Below are positions 10,662 to 24,380 of a stretch of DNA of 64,000 nucleotides, piece by piece. This stretch comes from Anarhynchus alexandrinus (taxonomy: Eukaryota; Chordata; Aves; Charadriiformes; Charadriidae): assembly GCA_008711295.1 (NCBI GenBank), contig VUYV01000593.1, positions 7,528 through 71,527 of the forward strand, given 5' to 3'. Within the stretch, counting starts at the first letter, position 1. Each line of letters starts with the position of its first letter. The position numbers and the translations under genes are program-made. Below the pieces are notes generated by a model. The model had not been told where the DNA came from, searched no databases, and saw nothing but the letters and a program-made list of their open reading frames with translations.

Positions 10662-11709
10662 CCTGATATTTAGGCAAATGTATTCCCCTCACCCCCCTCC
10701 CTCCTCATTATGCTTAATACACTGATGTCTCTTCTTATCTACGTACCTGGAATTAGTAGCAATTCCACTGCTGTCGAACAGCTTACTGCCGGCGCACAGT
10801 TAAAATGGAAGTCAAACTGATTTCTGGAATAGTGCTTAGTGGAAAAAATGAGTAAACAAAGTAGGTAGGAGTGATATGACAAAACACAAAACCTCCCAAC
10901 AGACTAAACTGCTTTCGCTTCCTCGGGGGTTTTTTACCGACGCATTCCAATCCTGTGAGCTGTCTCTTAGCTGTTTTAATTTTTGTTTACAAATCCGTAG
11001 CAGAACGCTGCCCAGAAGGAAGCACCGAAATGTTCCCAAGCCCAGGAACACGCTCCGGCTCCTTGGCCAGGCGGTGCTCCTGGCTCCCTGCCGCCCCAAC
11101 GCCGCTGCCCCTGGCACAGGACCAGGGGAAGGATCCAGCTCTGCGTTTCGTGACCCGTGAAAAGCTGGAAGTTATCTCCTCTCCTCCGCCCCCCCGGTCC
11201 TTCCTTCTGCTTGGGATAAAGGACTGTGCTCAGCAGAGGGTCAGAGAGCCTAAAATCACTACGGACACATATGAAAGCTTTTAAACTGGTACGTTATTTT
11301 GAAATGCTAATTATTTATGCATTTTATGGGCTGCAATGCTAAACATAACAATAACTGCTCTCACAGCATCTTGTGTTACAGGCTGAACATATGATAAACA
11401 GTAAGGCGGCCACAGAAACGTGCAAACTACCAAAAATGTTTCTAAATACGGACCTATCAATACAAGGTATGTGATAAATCTTATCAGCGAAGTACGGCAT
11501 TAACACTGTGCAACCGGGTCCTTGGGAAGGGCAGTTAAGAACTAACCAAAAGACAAATTGCGAAAGCAAACACTCGGATTTTCAAACTGCAAATTTGGCT
11601 CGTAAGAAACTGCGTCTGCATCTCTGACTTCTGCATTCAAAGAGACAGCACACATTTGCCAATGTGCCAAAATCACAATTAATTGGGAAATTAAAACACA
11701 AGCACGAGG
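10662..11709. other. Intergenic spacer downstream of CAMK2D
   Basis: This is about 1 kb between the duplicated block and the CAMK2D poly(A) site. It has a slightly GC-richer stretch at 11000-11220 with overlapping open frames but no recognisable product. Confidence 0.5.
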
Positions 11710-11726
11710 TCAGCAGAAATCACAAA

Positions 11727-11732
11727 TTTATT
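11727..11732 (-). terminator. CAMK2D: CAMK2D poly(A) signal AATAAA
   Basis: This is a canonical hexamer on the minus strand followed by a TTTGTGATTTCTGCTGACC context and a TG-rich downstream element. Cleavage is expected near 11705-11715. It is the furthest-downstream such signal before a clearly different sequence, so it is taken as the gene end. Confidence 0.65.
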
Positions 11733-12103
11733 AATCCTTAAATATATCAATCATTTACCATTATGGCAAGAAATATGTACACTGTGTCCCATGGTAAACT
11801 GCAGTGTTCCAAAATGACAGAAGAGAAGTGTATAATTCCATTGTGGTGGAGAGAACAAATCACAATTTCCTCACGTCTTGGTGTGGAAGACAAACTTGGT
11901 CTACAGTAATACGTCAACACCACATGCTATGTTAGAAGTATAAAAAGAAAAAACCACCCTACACCTAATTTGTTAATTTTAAATACAGTTATGCCACTTA
12001 TAGCCGCTTCACAAAAAAAAAGTAAGGAAATTAATGAGAAAAAAAAATGAGGCCATTACTTTTTTTCACAGATCCCATTGGCAGGTTAATATGGCTCAAC
12101 ACA

Positions 12104-12109
12104 TTTATT
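12104..12109 (-). terminator. CAMK2D: Possible alternative poly(A) signal
   Basis: This minus-strand AATAAA lies within the CAMK2D 3'UTR, about 1.65 kb after the stop. Use would remove the last 380 bases or so of the UTR. It rests on the hexamer alone. Confidence 0.35.
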
Positions 12110-13758
12110 GTAGATGCTTATTTTAAATATATATTGTTTAAAATCATGTAGTAATTATCAGAGAAGCTTAAATCCACCTACCATACATCCACTAGTAACA
12201 ACATCAAAATGTTTAAGAACTGCTTTTGATTAGTAATCAACACAGAAAGGTGAAATGGTACAAATTAGGAAGCTTTCCCGTTTTAAAAACTTCAGGCTGC
12301 CGCGTGGTCAATTTTTCACCGCTAAAAAGGACATTGACTGAGATATCATGCACTATACAGCGCCGCAGAGAACAGTTAGCCCTGTTGGTAACAGAATAAT
12401 TAACGAATGGAAAAAAAAATACGAAAGAAATAACCGATCCTTGTATTTTTCTATTAAAAATGGAAGGGAATAAACCTATGTGTGTTTTCATAGCAACAAA
12501 AGGGAAGCAAAAATAGTCCCCGCAACAACGTTTGGGTTCTGCAGTGACGTGGCGAGCGCTCCCCGCGTGGTGGAGAGGCGGATCGGGGGCCACACCAAGT
12601 CGGTAACGCTGCAAAAATTGTTGTCCTTGACACTGTGCGCTGCGTGAGGGTTTTAAGAAACCAAGGGCAGGTTGAGGGGGGAGAAAAATCTGTGGTGAAA
12701 GCGTTAAGAGTCTTATTAGAAAACTGGTGTATCCACAATACATTTCCAGAGAAGCAACAGCAGCAGTGTAAAGAAAGTAAACTCTTCATACTAAGCTTTT
12801 AAGGCCTAATATTTCTCAAGTATATGAACCACACAACTGGTCTACAGCTGAACCAAAATTTTATATATTTTTTTTTTAAAGCCTCCTTAAAAAATTTACA
12901 CTATACCCTAAAAGCGATAAAAATCTGTCTTTCCCTGTTCTTCCCTTTTAATCCTCAAAACCTGCCCCTCAATCATCACTTAGTTCCTCACAATTTTTAA
13001 TTTTGCTTAATCGTGCAACAGAAATTTTCAGTTAGCATCGTAAGAAAACAAAGGTAAAGACTCAAAAGAGGAAAAAAAAAAAGCTGCTGGCTCACCAGAA
13101 CCGTGACAGTTGAATTCTGAAGTGACTAAGCCAGCAAATGATGAGATTTTTCCAGTTTACACAGACTAATAAACTAAGAAGGCTTCAGCTGGTGCAAAGC
13201 CAAGATATTATCACTTCCACATTTATCAGTGATTTTGTCCATCTACATGCTGTAATAAAAACCTGTTTTACAGTAACGGAGCTGCCAGCGGAAATCCTAA
13301 CCATTCCTACCAGAACCAAAGCAAAATCCTGGGACTCAGGGGAGAAGGAGAAGTCAAAAAACAGTTCTTAAAAAAAGAGGGTAAAATGTACTTTTTCTTT
13401 TTTTTTTCTTTTTTTTTTAATAAACAGGATATTTTTTAAAGTTGTCTGTCAAAACTTGGCATAAATGGAGAAAGTGACAAATGTATTCTGTATCTACTGC
13501 TGTCCATCAAATATTTCTTTTATTTTTTGTCATTTACGCCTTGTTATTCTCTATTTGCATGGAACATCACCTTCATTGAAATGTCAACAGTGTACAGATG
13601 GAATATACAGCAACACGGTGCGTCACAAATGTGTTACATGAAGAACCTTCACAACTTCATGCACTCAGAAACATGCATGAAGAGAACGGGATGGCCAAGA
13701 TGGTAATCAACCAGGTGCGTTGGGTACAGAAAATGCAAGAGCGGCACCGCTGATATTT

Positions 13759-13762
13759 TTAG
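13759..13762 (-). CDS. CAMK2D: CAMK2D terminal coding bases and stop (short C-terminus)
   Basis: The terminal exon begins CTAAAAAT after a very strong polypyrimidine tract ending TTCTTCCTAG. The first C completes AA|C (Asn) from the upstream exon and TAA at 13761-13759 stops translation, so the protein ends …SPTVPIN. This matches the short C-terminus known for several mammalian delta isoforms, in which the long tail is replaced by a single Asn. Confidence 0.9.
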
Positions 13763-13954
13763 CTAGGAAGAAGGAGAAGAAAAAAAAAAAAAAGATTGCC
13801 ATTACTGAAGTAACATCATCACCAGATAATAATACATGCTCAAGTTTTAGCTAATAATATTAAAAAGAAACCTTCTCAAGATCATTTAACACACCACTGT
13901 GAAGAAAACCAAGGGAAAAAATAACCCCAAACGCTCAGGCAAAGCATTCTTTTA

Positions 13955-14065
13955 TTTTTCAAACTGCTTTACAGACATTTTCCATCTTTACAACATGCCA
14001 GAGTGGCTGTTAAAATAAAAAAAAAAAAGGAAACTGAGGCAGGAAGCCAAAGTCTCTTAACAGAT
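13955..14065. repeat. Possible ancient SINE (MIR-like) fragment
   Basis: CTGCTTTACAGACATT, CATCTTTACAAC and GGAAACTGAGGCAGGAAG occur in the order seen in MIR-type elements, interrupted by an A-rich run. Divergence is high and no full consensus could be compared. Confidence 0.35.
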
Positions 14066-14309
14066 TTCTTAAAAGAGGGAAGGCAGAATTCAGATGTGAA
14101 TCTCTGAGTTTAACTTACTTCCTCGGCATGTATGTTACAGACACTGCCACAGACTGAGATTCTCATACAAAAACTGAAGCAAGTAACAAGGAAGGATCAG
14201 ATGTCATTTACATGCAAGACATGCTAGAGCCATATGCAGAGAGAAAACGAAAGAAAAGGAACGTGTAAGCAAGGAGTTAACTAACTCGGCTTATAATATC
14301 ATGTGCATT

Positions 14310-14390
14310 ACCGTAGCATCTAGGGGCCGAAGTCGCGATTGGGATCCCGCTGTGCTAGGCACTGTACAAACACAGAACAAACTCTTAAGT
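14310..14390. repeat. Ancient amniote interspersed repeat fragment
   Basis: The stretch containing CCGCTGTGCTAGGCACTGTA and then CAAACACAGAACAAA matches, from memory, a motif common in turtle, crocodile and bird genomes (…ATTGTGCTAGGCGCTGTACAA…). I cannot assign the family name with certainty. Confidence 0.5.
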
Positions 14391-17300
14391 CTTCCTGCTG
14401 GTTGGTATTTAACTTAGGAAAGTATAAGAAGGTGTAAGGTGTGGTAAGTGAGGGAATAGAAGCCTGGAAACCTCAGGTCTGAATTTAGGTTTGGGAGTCA
14501 GTTTTAGGTCCTATAGCCCTTTGACTGCCCGTATGAGGCAGGTCAACTCTCTGTGTGTGTGCAGACACACTTCTGCAGGAACACATTAGCACAAGTGCTT
14601 AAGAACATGGAATACAGAGAAAAATATCCTACCATCAGTCATCGCGCTCAGAGAGAAACAAGGGACAAGCCAGAAAACAAAGTTTCTCTCATCTGACTCG
14701 CAGCAAAAACAACAAATAAAATCTCTTTATAAACTAAATATGTATTTGTGCTCATACTCTTCTCTAAATAATTTATCTGCCAGAAGGAAACACTTCCATA
14801 GGGTTTTCCTATAGCTACCAAAGAAAGAGCTCAGTTCCACCCTTAGACTTATGCATGCTCCTTACTGTAGTCCTGAAAACAAACACGCTGCTGAGCTTGT
14901 GCAGCAACTGATTTGACACAAACTAGGATACTACGTTTGCAAAAGCAAGTTTAAAAGATTTGAAATTCTTCTTCGGACATTATCTGTAAGACACTTTTTT
15001 ATTATGGAAGTGCCATTATTAACTACTATGTATTGGTAACAATTAAATAAATAGCTGTAGAGTGTATAATTTTCAAGTACGAGAAAAGAAAGGAAGGATA
15101 ACCTAGAACAGTATTTTAATTACATTTCTTCTGTAGTTTTCCAAAATGGAGTTACTGGTGCACTGCTGCTCTGACTGGGAGAACTAAAGGTGAAGTTCAA
15201 GGCAGTCTCAAAGACAGTCAGGAGGGGTTATAGAAGGCGAGTTCTGGCATGGCGCTACCTGGGAATCTACCAGTTAAACTGGAGAAGATGGGGATTAAAG
15301 AAAGAATATGTAAAATAACTAAAAGAAAAATGACAATCCTTGGGCTGAAAGGGGAACTATCAGCCCAGAGGAGACTCGCTGGTCTTTGCCGATGACCTGA
15401 GCGCAAGCAGGGAAACTGATGTCACGTACTATGCTTACGCTTCGGTGGAAGGCACTATAAATACAAAGGAAAACAGGAGCGTTGCGCAAGAAGAACCAAA
15501 TAACCTCGAGGGCTGGGTAATCCAGAAATGGTACATGTAATAATAGGAAGTACGAAGCTGCATGCTCAGCAGAAGTTTCTATATGCTCATTGGTTGGAAA
15601 CGACAGTTGAGGATAAATACATGGCTGTCTTGGATGATCTGCTGATGTGATGAGGACAACAAAAGTGCAAAAATCGTGCCAGAATGCAGCAGGTGTGGCA
15701 TTCTCAACAGGGAAAAGGAGGACGTTGTGAAGTTAAATCAAGCACTGCCCACAATTGTACACAGTATTTCAGAAGAACCCAAGCTAATGAAAAGACAAAC
15801 CTCAAACCAAAAAAACAGGCAGGAAAGAGCTATTATGGTAGCCAGGAAAATGGAGATCCTATCAAGAAAAGCCAACCAAGTCAGCGTTGTTTATTTGCTC
15901 CACGAAAATAGAAGGTGGGGAGTGATCTAATTAGGCTTCACATAAAACAGCTCATGTTTGCATACCTATCCCCAGAACAATGATGAAATAAGAATAATCA
16001 AGGATACATTGAATCCGACTACAATTAAGCTGGAAAGTAAGGTTTCTAACCATCAGACCCATGAAATTTTAAAACAGTGATATAAGCAAGTCCAAAAAAC
16101 CCCTCTGAGCTCAAGATGAGGGTTAGGTAAGGGATTTATGTGATATTGTTGCCAGTGCTACATGGGGGCTGCGTATCTAGGGTCGTGCTGCAATCTCAGA
16201 GCATCTCTCCTTAGGCCTTAGCCATGCTTTAAAGGATTTGAGCCCCTACTCCTCCTCTGTGACCTTTCCAGCTGGGACACCCTCTCGCAATCCTGACCTC
16301 TCCTCTGTCTGACCCCAGAGGCTCAGAACCAACACAGACACAACCCTGCGGTCTCAAAAAAAACCAACCCCTGCCCTCTCAGCTTCTTCTCCTTCCATCC
16401 TTAGCAGTCCCAGAAATCCTTATCTTTATCAGAGAGCGTGAGCAGCCGTAAAGAACTGATATGACACAAATACTCAATAACTGGCACTGCTTCTGAGGGG
16501 TAAAACTCAGATCTGGGTGTATGACTGCATTCCCTTGCCGGAGGGGCCAGGAGTCGCTCTGTGGCTCCTGGTCCCTTTATGTTCCAGAGGAACCACCTCT
16601 GGCGAGCGCTCGTAGGAGCAGCACGTGTCACGGCAGCCCATCCCACACGTACGCGTTAAGTGAACTAAGCTTTGAGGCTCCTGTTACAACACCGTGCCTC
16701 AAAAAGAGCTGCTATAAATTCTTAGTGAATGAATTATTACAGGAATTATTGGGCAAATTCTATGATCTTCCATAAAAAGAGTAGTAAGATGGCTATTTTT
16801 TTTCCTTCTGCTTTTGGTGTCTAAGAGCGAGTGTCATAAATTACCTTTTAACTTTGGGATTGTTTCCTATAAAAACAGTTATGTTAAAAAAAATGATACC
16901 CCCCCCCCAAAAACCCTTCTCAAAAAAAAAAAGGGAAAAATAACCCCAAAGGAAAAGATTAAATAATTCTCTAGTCCAATTCATGTCATTCTGCTCTAAA
17001 CATTTACTGTCCAGAGGGCACTGGCATAGGTGAACCTGTTTCCTTTACGTTTTCTGGCTCTACACATACCCAGGTCAGATCCCTTGATACAACGGTCCTT
17101 TATGAAAATATCAAAAATCAGCGTAACACTGCATTTCAAGGAAATGTAGCTACTCTTTCAATATTATGGGTTTAAACACAGGCAGTGCAGCTGGAATGTG
17201 AAAAACAAAGGATGACATGGTTCCTGCTCCCACTGGTTTCACATTTGTAAATAAAATACAATAGTTATGACTAGGTAATTGAATTAGTTTCTTCCTAAAA

Positions 17301-18409
17301 AAAAAAATAATTAAAAATTAATCCCCACTAAAGTTTAACACTTCATTCTATCGTGTTCCTTACTTCATCAAATACTATTTCATACGGGAGAACAGTGTTG
17401 CAAGAAGTAAAGTATGGGACACGATGAAGTTTGAAGGATGAAAACTAAACTCTTATCCTCCACGCCAGGAAATACAGCCACTATCCACATTAAGACACCT
17501 CACCCAAATGTAATTATATCCTACAGAGAGGGCGTGCACCTGAGCCAAGCAAGGCCTATACTAATTAGCTGCCTAATTTGGAAAGAGCCTAACCTAAGCC
17601 AGAAGTCGGTGAGGTTGGGCTCTGAGGGACACAGCGGCATGAGCGAAGGCTGCGAGCAGAAGAAAAGCAAAGGAGCGGAGCAGAACCTCTCGAAGAAGCC
17701 GCGACTCTTTCTTTTGTTCCCGCAGCTCTGAGCGTGCCGGAACGTACGCTGCTGAAAATCTGGCTGAAGGAATTCGGGTTGAGTCGTGGCATGACTCCGA
17801 GGGGATGAGAGGGCACGCAGAGATGCCCGAATGAACAGAAGAAGAATGTGATAGGTACTCATATGACTTAATTTACAAAGTAAATACGTAAACTGGCTCA
17901 AAAATCAACTTGCCTGAGTAAGTAGAGGTGGTTGGAAATAAAAAATTACTCAAACAAATATTACTCAAACTTCATTTTGTCAGAACTGTGATGCTTTTTT
18001 CTTTGGAACTTTCTGGTCAGCTCTAACAGCTCCATGTATCCTATTGCTTTTTATTTTTTTCAGGTTTTCCTGAAATTCCATTTCAGGTTTTCCAATCCTA
18101 TTTGGTGTGACTTGTATCTAGCCTTATCTACATTAAAACGTTTTGCTGCTCTTTAAGCTGTCAAGTTCAGGGACTGAGTTGGATCAGTGGGCATCACAGT
18201 TAAAAACATCAACAAAAAAGCGCATTGTTTTAAAAATATTTGCACCCATGCTATATGCACACTACTGAACGTAATACACACCGCATAAACGACCACAAGA
18301 AATTACTCTATCAAGAGGACGGTTTCATAGTTTTTAAGGCCAAAAGCAGCTATTAGACTACCTGGTTTGACCTACGTGGTTTAAGCTTGTGGTCTGAATT
18401 GTTTCTTAC

Positions 18410-18638
18410 TTGATAGGTACTGTTGGTGACCCTGAACGGTGAAAGTGAACATTCTGCCATTTCCCGTCGCGACGGTGCCAGACCCGCGTCTCCTCTGACT
18501 GCATCGTCTTTGGCATCCCGCTCCCATCCATGTACTGCGTGAGCCGTATATACGCAATGCAAGCAGCATCGTCACCCACAAGGTGGACGTGAGGATTGAG
18601 GATAATGGTGTGGATTGGCTTATTACTTTTGGATAAAG
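18410..18638 (-). CDS. CAMK2D: CAMK2D exon: hub domain core (229 bp)
   Basis: This exon reads (A)[20 protein letters not shown], then [20 protein letters not shown], then [20 protein letters not shown], and [15 protein letters not shown] plus two bases (AA) of the last codon. It is the bulk of the hub fold. [16 protein letters not shown] and [18 protein letters not shown] are conserved across CaMKII, while [11 protein letters not shown] and [10 protein letters not shown] are delta-type. The acceptor is GTTTCCTAG (reading CCTAG|CTTTA) and the donor GTAAG at 18409-18405. The final split codon decides the C-terminus: AA+C with the terminal exon seen here gives Asn, while AA+G with a long-tail exon would give Lys. 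Confidence 0.98.
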
Positions 18639-19893
18639 CTAGGAAACAAACACACACAGAGAGGATAAATTAAATTTTCTCTATGTAAGCCAAAATAACT
18701 CACCTCACCCCATTTCACAAAACAAAAATCTCAAGCTCAGCAGATACAAAATAATTATTGTTTACTGATAATCACGACTGACAACCAGCTCAAGTACACT
18801 GTAGAAATGAGCACAGTCACAGCATAAAGTATGTTTTCCCCTTTCCTATAAGGAAACCAAGCAAATGTTTAATAGTACGTATTATTTAATCCATGTACAC
18901 ACATGGATTAAAGTGGGCACCACCATCTTGAGTTTCCCAATTGAGTCTTCCCAATGCTTCAGTTTCACTGCTGTCTAATGTCATTTGTATTTAGTATTTT
19001 CAGTTAAAATAATTCAGCTTTTAACTCACTCTTGTGACATCTTTTATTAAGTGCTGATATCTATGAAAACTAAAAAGCAGCGGTAATGAAAAGAAACATT
19101 TTAAGGAAAAATATGGAAAATGCTGTTTTGGAGATGGAAGAGAATTCAGGAATACGATAATCGCATTTCATGCTCAGACATTTCTCAGAAATTACTGGAT
19201 AAAGTGATACCTTCATTTGCAATATTTTACTTCCTTTTGAGTCAAGTCTGTTCCAAAATGGTTACCAACATTACATGATCCTCCAAAACTTTATTAGATC
19301 CACTCCATGGGTAATTTTTCTTTCTTATAGCTGACACGATTGCCAGAGAGGGACTATATATATTGATGTTTTTATATATGTGTATATATACACACACACT
19401 CCCCAATACAAAAAAGACAGCTGATGAGATCCTCAGCAGTACAGACTGAGTGACTACAACGTCTTCCCCAATATCCCCAGTACATCACATACTCACTGGA
19501 AGTGCTGACTGTTAGTTGCAATCACTGTAATCACACAATTTAGTGACCTTTCTTTCAAGTACACTCACAGCATGATTTTCTCTTTTCCCCAATGGAAAAA
19601 AAAAAAAAGTATAAGTCTAAGAATTACTTATCTATGGTTTATTCGGTTTTTCTTTTATGCACCTTGACTTTCTCTTTCCAAATACCTGAAACTTTCCTCT
19701 GCTATCCAACGTGCATGTGAATGAGCGCAGCAGAAACAGGCAGAAAAACACATATAGCAGAACTCTGGAAAAAATAATACTCCCTTCCCCTGCCCAAATC
19801 AATTAGCTCCCAAAGGAAAATGCTAATTAGACCAGAGAAACACAATCGCAAAGAACAGATGAAGATTCACAGAGGTGGAAAAGGAGTGTTTAC
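18639..19893 (-). other. CAMK2D: CAMK2D intron (1.26 kb)
   Basis: This intron has a TA/CA-type simple repeat near 19357-19400 and is otherwise featureless AT-rich sequence. Confidence 0.88.
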
Positions 19894-19988
19894 CATTTTC
19901 AAAGTAAAACCGGTGAAAGTCCATCCCTTCTACTAGATTGCCCAAAGCTTCAGGTTCAAAAGATGTAAGGCCTGGATCACAGATTTTT
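19894..19988 (-). CDS. CAMK2D: CAMK2D exon: hub domain middle (95 bp)
   Basis: This exon reads [20 protein letters not shown] and then [11 protein letters not shown]. The FEPEALGN and FHRFYFEN blocks are hallmarks of the CaMKII association domain. The acceptor is TTTTCCACAG and the donor GTAAAC. GLTSFEP has Ser where I recall Ala in mammalian delta; beta also has Ser there, so the change is conservative. Confidence 0.97.
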
Positions 19989-21400
<1,412 letters not shown>

Positions 21401-22867
21401 TCAGAAGCACAGCCGGAACAAAAGCATTCTGTCACTCCCCAACTGGCGCAACGGCCACCGCTCTGCCTTTTCTATGACCGAGGGACGCGATGGTAAATTG
21501 CTGCTTTACGCTCTTTTGGCTTCAGTGCGCTCCTGCATTCATGAGGAAATTAAAACACGTGACAAGATCAATCCACTTTCCTATCATGCTTCTAATCTTC
21601 TTCTCTTCACTGAAGGATCTGCTGTTTAAAAAGCAAAACCAAACCAAACCCAAACCCCAACTCTTAACTTCAAATTAAAGGGAACTGATTATTGTTCTAC
21701 AAGCGATGCTCTAACGTTTCATGGACACATGGGGCCTTTACCTTTTTAGTGTCTGATGCTGATTTTCAGGAATCTCTGTAACACTTGCGGTTTTGCTTTG
21801 GCCAAATGTGTACATTTAAGTAAAGAGGAATTTAGCTTTAAGCCTATAATTAAGACGGCCTTGTGCAAAGCTCGCGGATTACATATATCGCACACACATC
21901 CACGCAGGTCTAATCACAGCAGTGTCTTCCAGCGCTGACTTCTCTGATTGTGCCTGTCCTTCACTTGTAAAATGCTTAATATAGCTATATTACAATAAAT
22001 CTCTATTAGATCATTCAGAGACACTACAGTACGTCTACTAACTAATAAATGCTAAATAGTAACAGAAGAATAATATATTAAAAGCAACAAGCAGAATATG
22101 TATTTCTAGTAAGAATACGCAAACTCAAGCAGTGTTTGCGTACGTCTCAACGGCAAAAGTATGTGAAACAGTTTTTCCTTTATCCGTCAGTCAAGAAATA
22201 AGCTCACAATACAGTATTTGTTAAAGTTGATAGGAGTTACCCTAAAACAGTGCAGAGTAAACACATTCCTGCACAGCGGAATGGTTATTACTAACCCCAG
22301 TTACTCTAGGAGGGCAAGGTTTGAGAGACTTTATCAAGAAGGGAAATCTGACTTTGCTTTGAAAATGGACTTCTACTTTTAAAATCTTGGTTTTTTGAGG
22401 AACAGAGGTTCACATTTTTGCACTGTATATTCATCGTTTGGTAAAGTTTGACCTTGTACCGATGAAGTTCAACCAGAGTGGCACTGCTCTCAAATACAGA
22501 TTTTTGCGAGTTTAATGCTAAACAGGTAAGGGAGACAGATTTTACCGGTGCATTTGCGAGGATTTAGCTTACATTCAACTCCTTATTAAACCTCAGAAAA
22601 TCGATCTGGAAGACCAAGCTTGACATAAAAAGAAATGCAAGCAGCCAGGCTGTAGTAGCTATCTTGTGCAAGCAATAGTTGTAATTACCCTGCACCCTCC
22701 TGCACGTGGACTAGACTATTAACACACACATACAAATACGCTTCAAATGTTAAAACCAAAGTACTGGGAGAACTCACATTCTTCTTCAAAAAGAAAATGT
22801 TGGGGAGCACAGGAAGAATGTAAGTCTCAAATGCTGTACCACAAGAACTGACACTGTGGTGTAAAAA

Positions 22868-24380
22868 ATCATAGAATTGCTGAGGTTGGAAAGGACCTTT
22901 AAGATCATCAAGTCCAACCATTAACCCACCCTGACAAAACCACTTCTAAACCATGTCCTCAAGTACCACATCTATACTTTTTTTAAACACCTCCAGGGAT
23001 GGCGAATCCACCACCTCTCTGGGCAGCCTATTCCAATGTTTAATAACCCTTTCAGTGAAAAATTTTTTCCTAATATCTAATCTAAACCTCGTCTGACATA
23101 ACTTGAACCCATTTCTTCTTGTCCTGTCACTTGTCACCAGGGAGAAGAGGTCAGCCCTCCATCTCTCTACAACCTCCTTTCAGGTAGTTGTAGAGAGTGA
23201 TAAGGTCTCCCCTCAGCCTCCTCTTCTCCAGGCTAAACAACCCCAGTTCCCTCAGTTGTTCCTCATAAGATTTGTCCTCCAGACCCCTCACCAGCTTTGT
23301 AGCCCTTCTCTGGACACGCTCCAACACCTCAATGTCCTTCTTGTAGTGAGGGACCCAAAACGGAACACAGTACTTGAGGTGCAGCCTCACTAGTGCTGAG
23401 TACAGAGGTACAATCACTTCCCTAGTGCTGCTGGCCACACTATTCCTGATACAGGCCAGGATGCCGTTGGCCTTTTTGGCCACCTGGGCACACTGCCGGC
23501 TCCATATCAGTGGATGCAGGCCATCCACCAACACCCCCAGGTCCTTTTCTGCTGGGCAGCTTTCAAGCCACTCCACCCCAATCCTGTAGCACTGCTTGGG
23601 GTTGTTGTGACCCAAGTGCAGGACTCAGCACTTGGCCTTGTTGAACCTCATACCATTGGCCTTGGCCCATCGGTCCAGCCTGTCCAAATCCCTCTGTAGA
23701 GCCCTCCTACCCTCAAGCAGATCAACACGCCTGCCTAGCTTAGTGTTATCTGTGAACTTACTGAGGGTGCATTCGATCCCCTCATCCAGATCATTGATAA
23801 AGATATTAAAGAGAACTGGCCCCAGCACCGAGCCCTGGGGGATGCCACTTGTGACTGGACACCAACTGGATGTAACTCCACTCACCACCACTCTCTGGGC
23901 ACGGCCATCCAGCCAGTTTTTTACCCAGCGAAGAGTACACCTGTCCAAGCCATAAGCAGCCAGTTTCTGCAGGAGAATGCTGTGTGGGAAACGGTGTCAA
24001 AAGCTTTGCTAAAATCCAAGTAGATAACATCCACAGCTCTTCCCTCATCCACTAAGCGGGTCACCTTGTCATAGAAGGAGATCAGGTTGGTCAGGCATGA
24101 CCTGCCTTTCACAAACCCATGCTGACTGGGCCTGATCACCCTGTTCTCCTGCGTGTGCTGTCTAATGGCACTGAGGATGATCTGTTCCATGACTGGCCTG
24201 TAGTTCCCTGGATCCTCCTTCTGGCCCTTCTTGTGGATGGGTGTCACATTTGCCAACCTCCAGTCACCTGGGACCTCCCCGGTTAGCCAGGACTGCTCAT
24301 AAATGATGCAGAGTGGCCTGGTGAGCACCTCCGCCAGCTCCCTCAGTACCCTCGGGTGGATCCCATCCAGCCCCATAGAT
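22868..24380 (-). mobile_element. CR1 LINE, 1.5 kb, degraded reverse transcriptase
   Basis: The minus strand carries broken frames: 23921-24376 (MGLDGIHPRVLRELAEVL… GLDGIHPR motif, [26 protein letters not shown]), 23625-23948 ([20 protein letters not shown], then FTDNTKLG) and 23151-23615 ([17 protein letters not shown]). The catalytic YADD/FADD box has decayed to FTDN and the frame is shifted at least once, so the copy is dead. The 3' tail is at 22868. Orientation is the same as the host gene. Confidence 0.94.

Larger units (their letters stand above)
11710..13758 (-). other. CAMK2D: CAMK2D 3'UTR
   Basis: This is about 2.05 kb of AT-rich untranslated sequence following the stop. The lower end is set by AATAAA on the minus strand (plus-strand TTTATT at 11727-11732) with a GT-rich stretch just past the likely cleavage site (about 11685-11703). 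A second AATAAA (plus-strand 12104-12109) could give a shorter UTR. The open frames at 12237-12789 and 13138-13371 lie inside this UTR and are not supported as genes. Confidence 0.8.
13763..18409 (-). other. CAMK2D: CAMK2D last intron (4.6 kb)
   Basis: This intron separates the hub core from the terminal exon. In mammals an exon for the long C-terminal tail (PPCIPNG…SLWQNI) lies here. I scanned for it on the minus strand and did not find it. The intron holds ancient repeat-like fragments (about 13960-14060 and 14310-14390) and no other gene that I recognise. Confidence 0.8.

Noticed and set aside
12237..12743. 168-codon minus-strand open frame near the CAMK2D end
   Set aside because: It is inside the CAMK2D 3'UTR, in the same orientation after the stop, with no family resemblance.
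15360..15930. Possible degraded LINE or ERV (84-codon frame ILNREKEDVVKL…)
   Set aside because: Some phrases hint at an old repeat, but no motif was firm enough to name a family or set borders.
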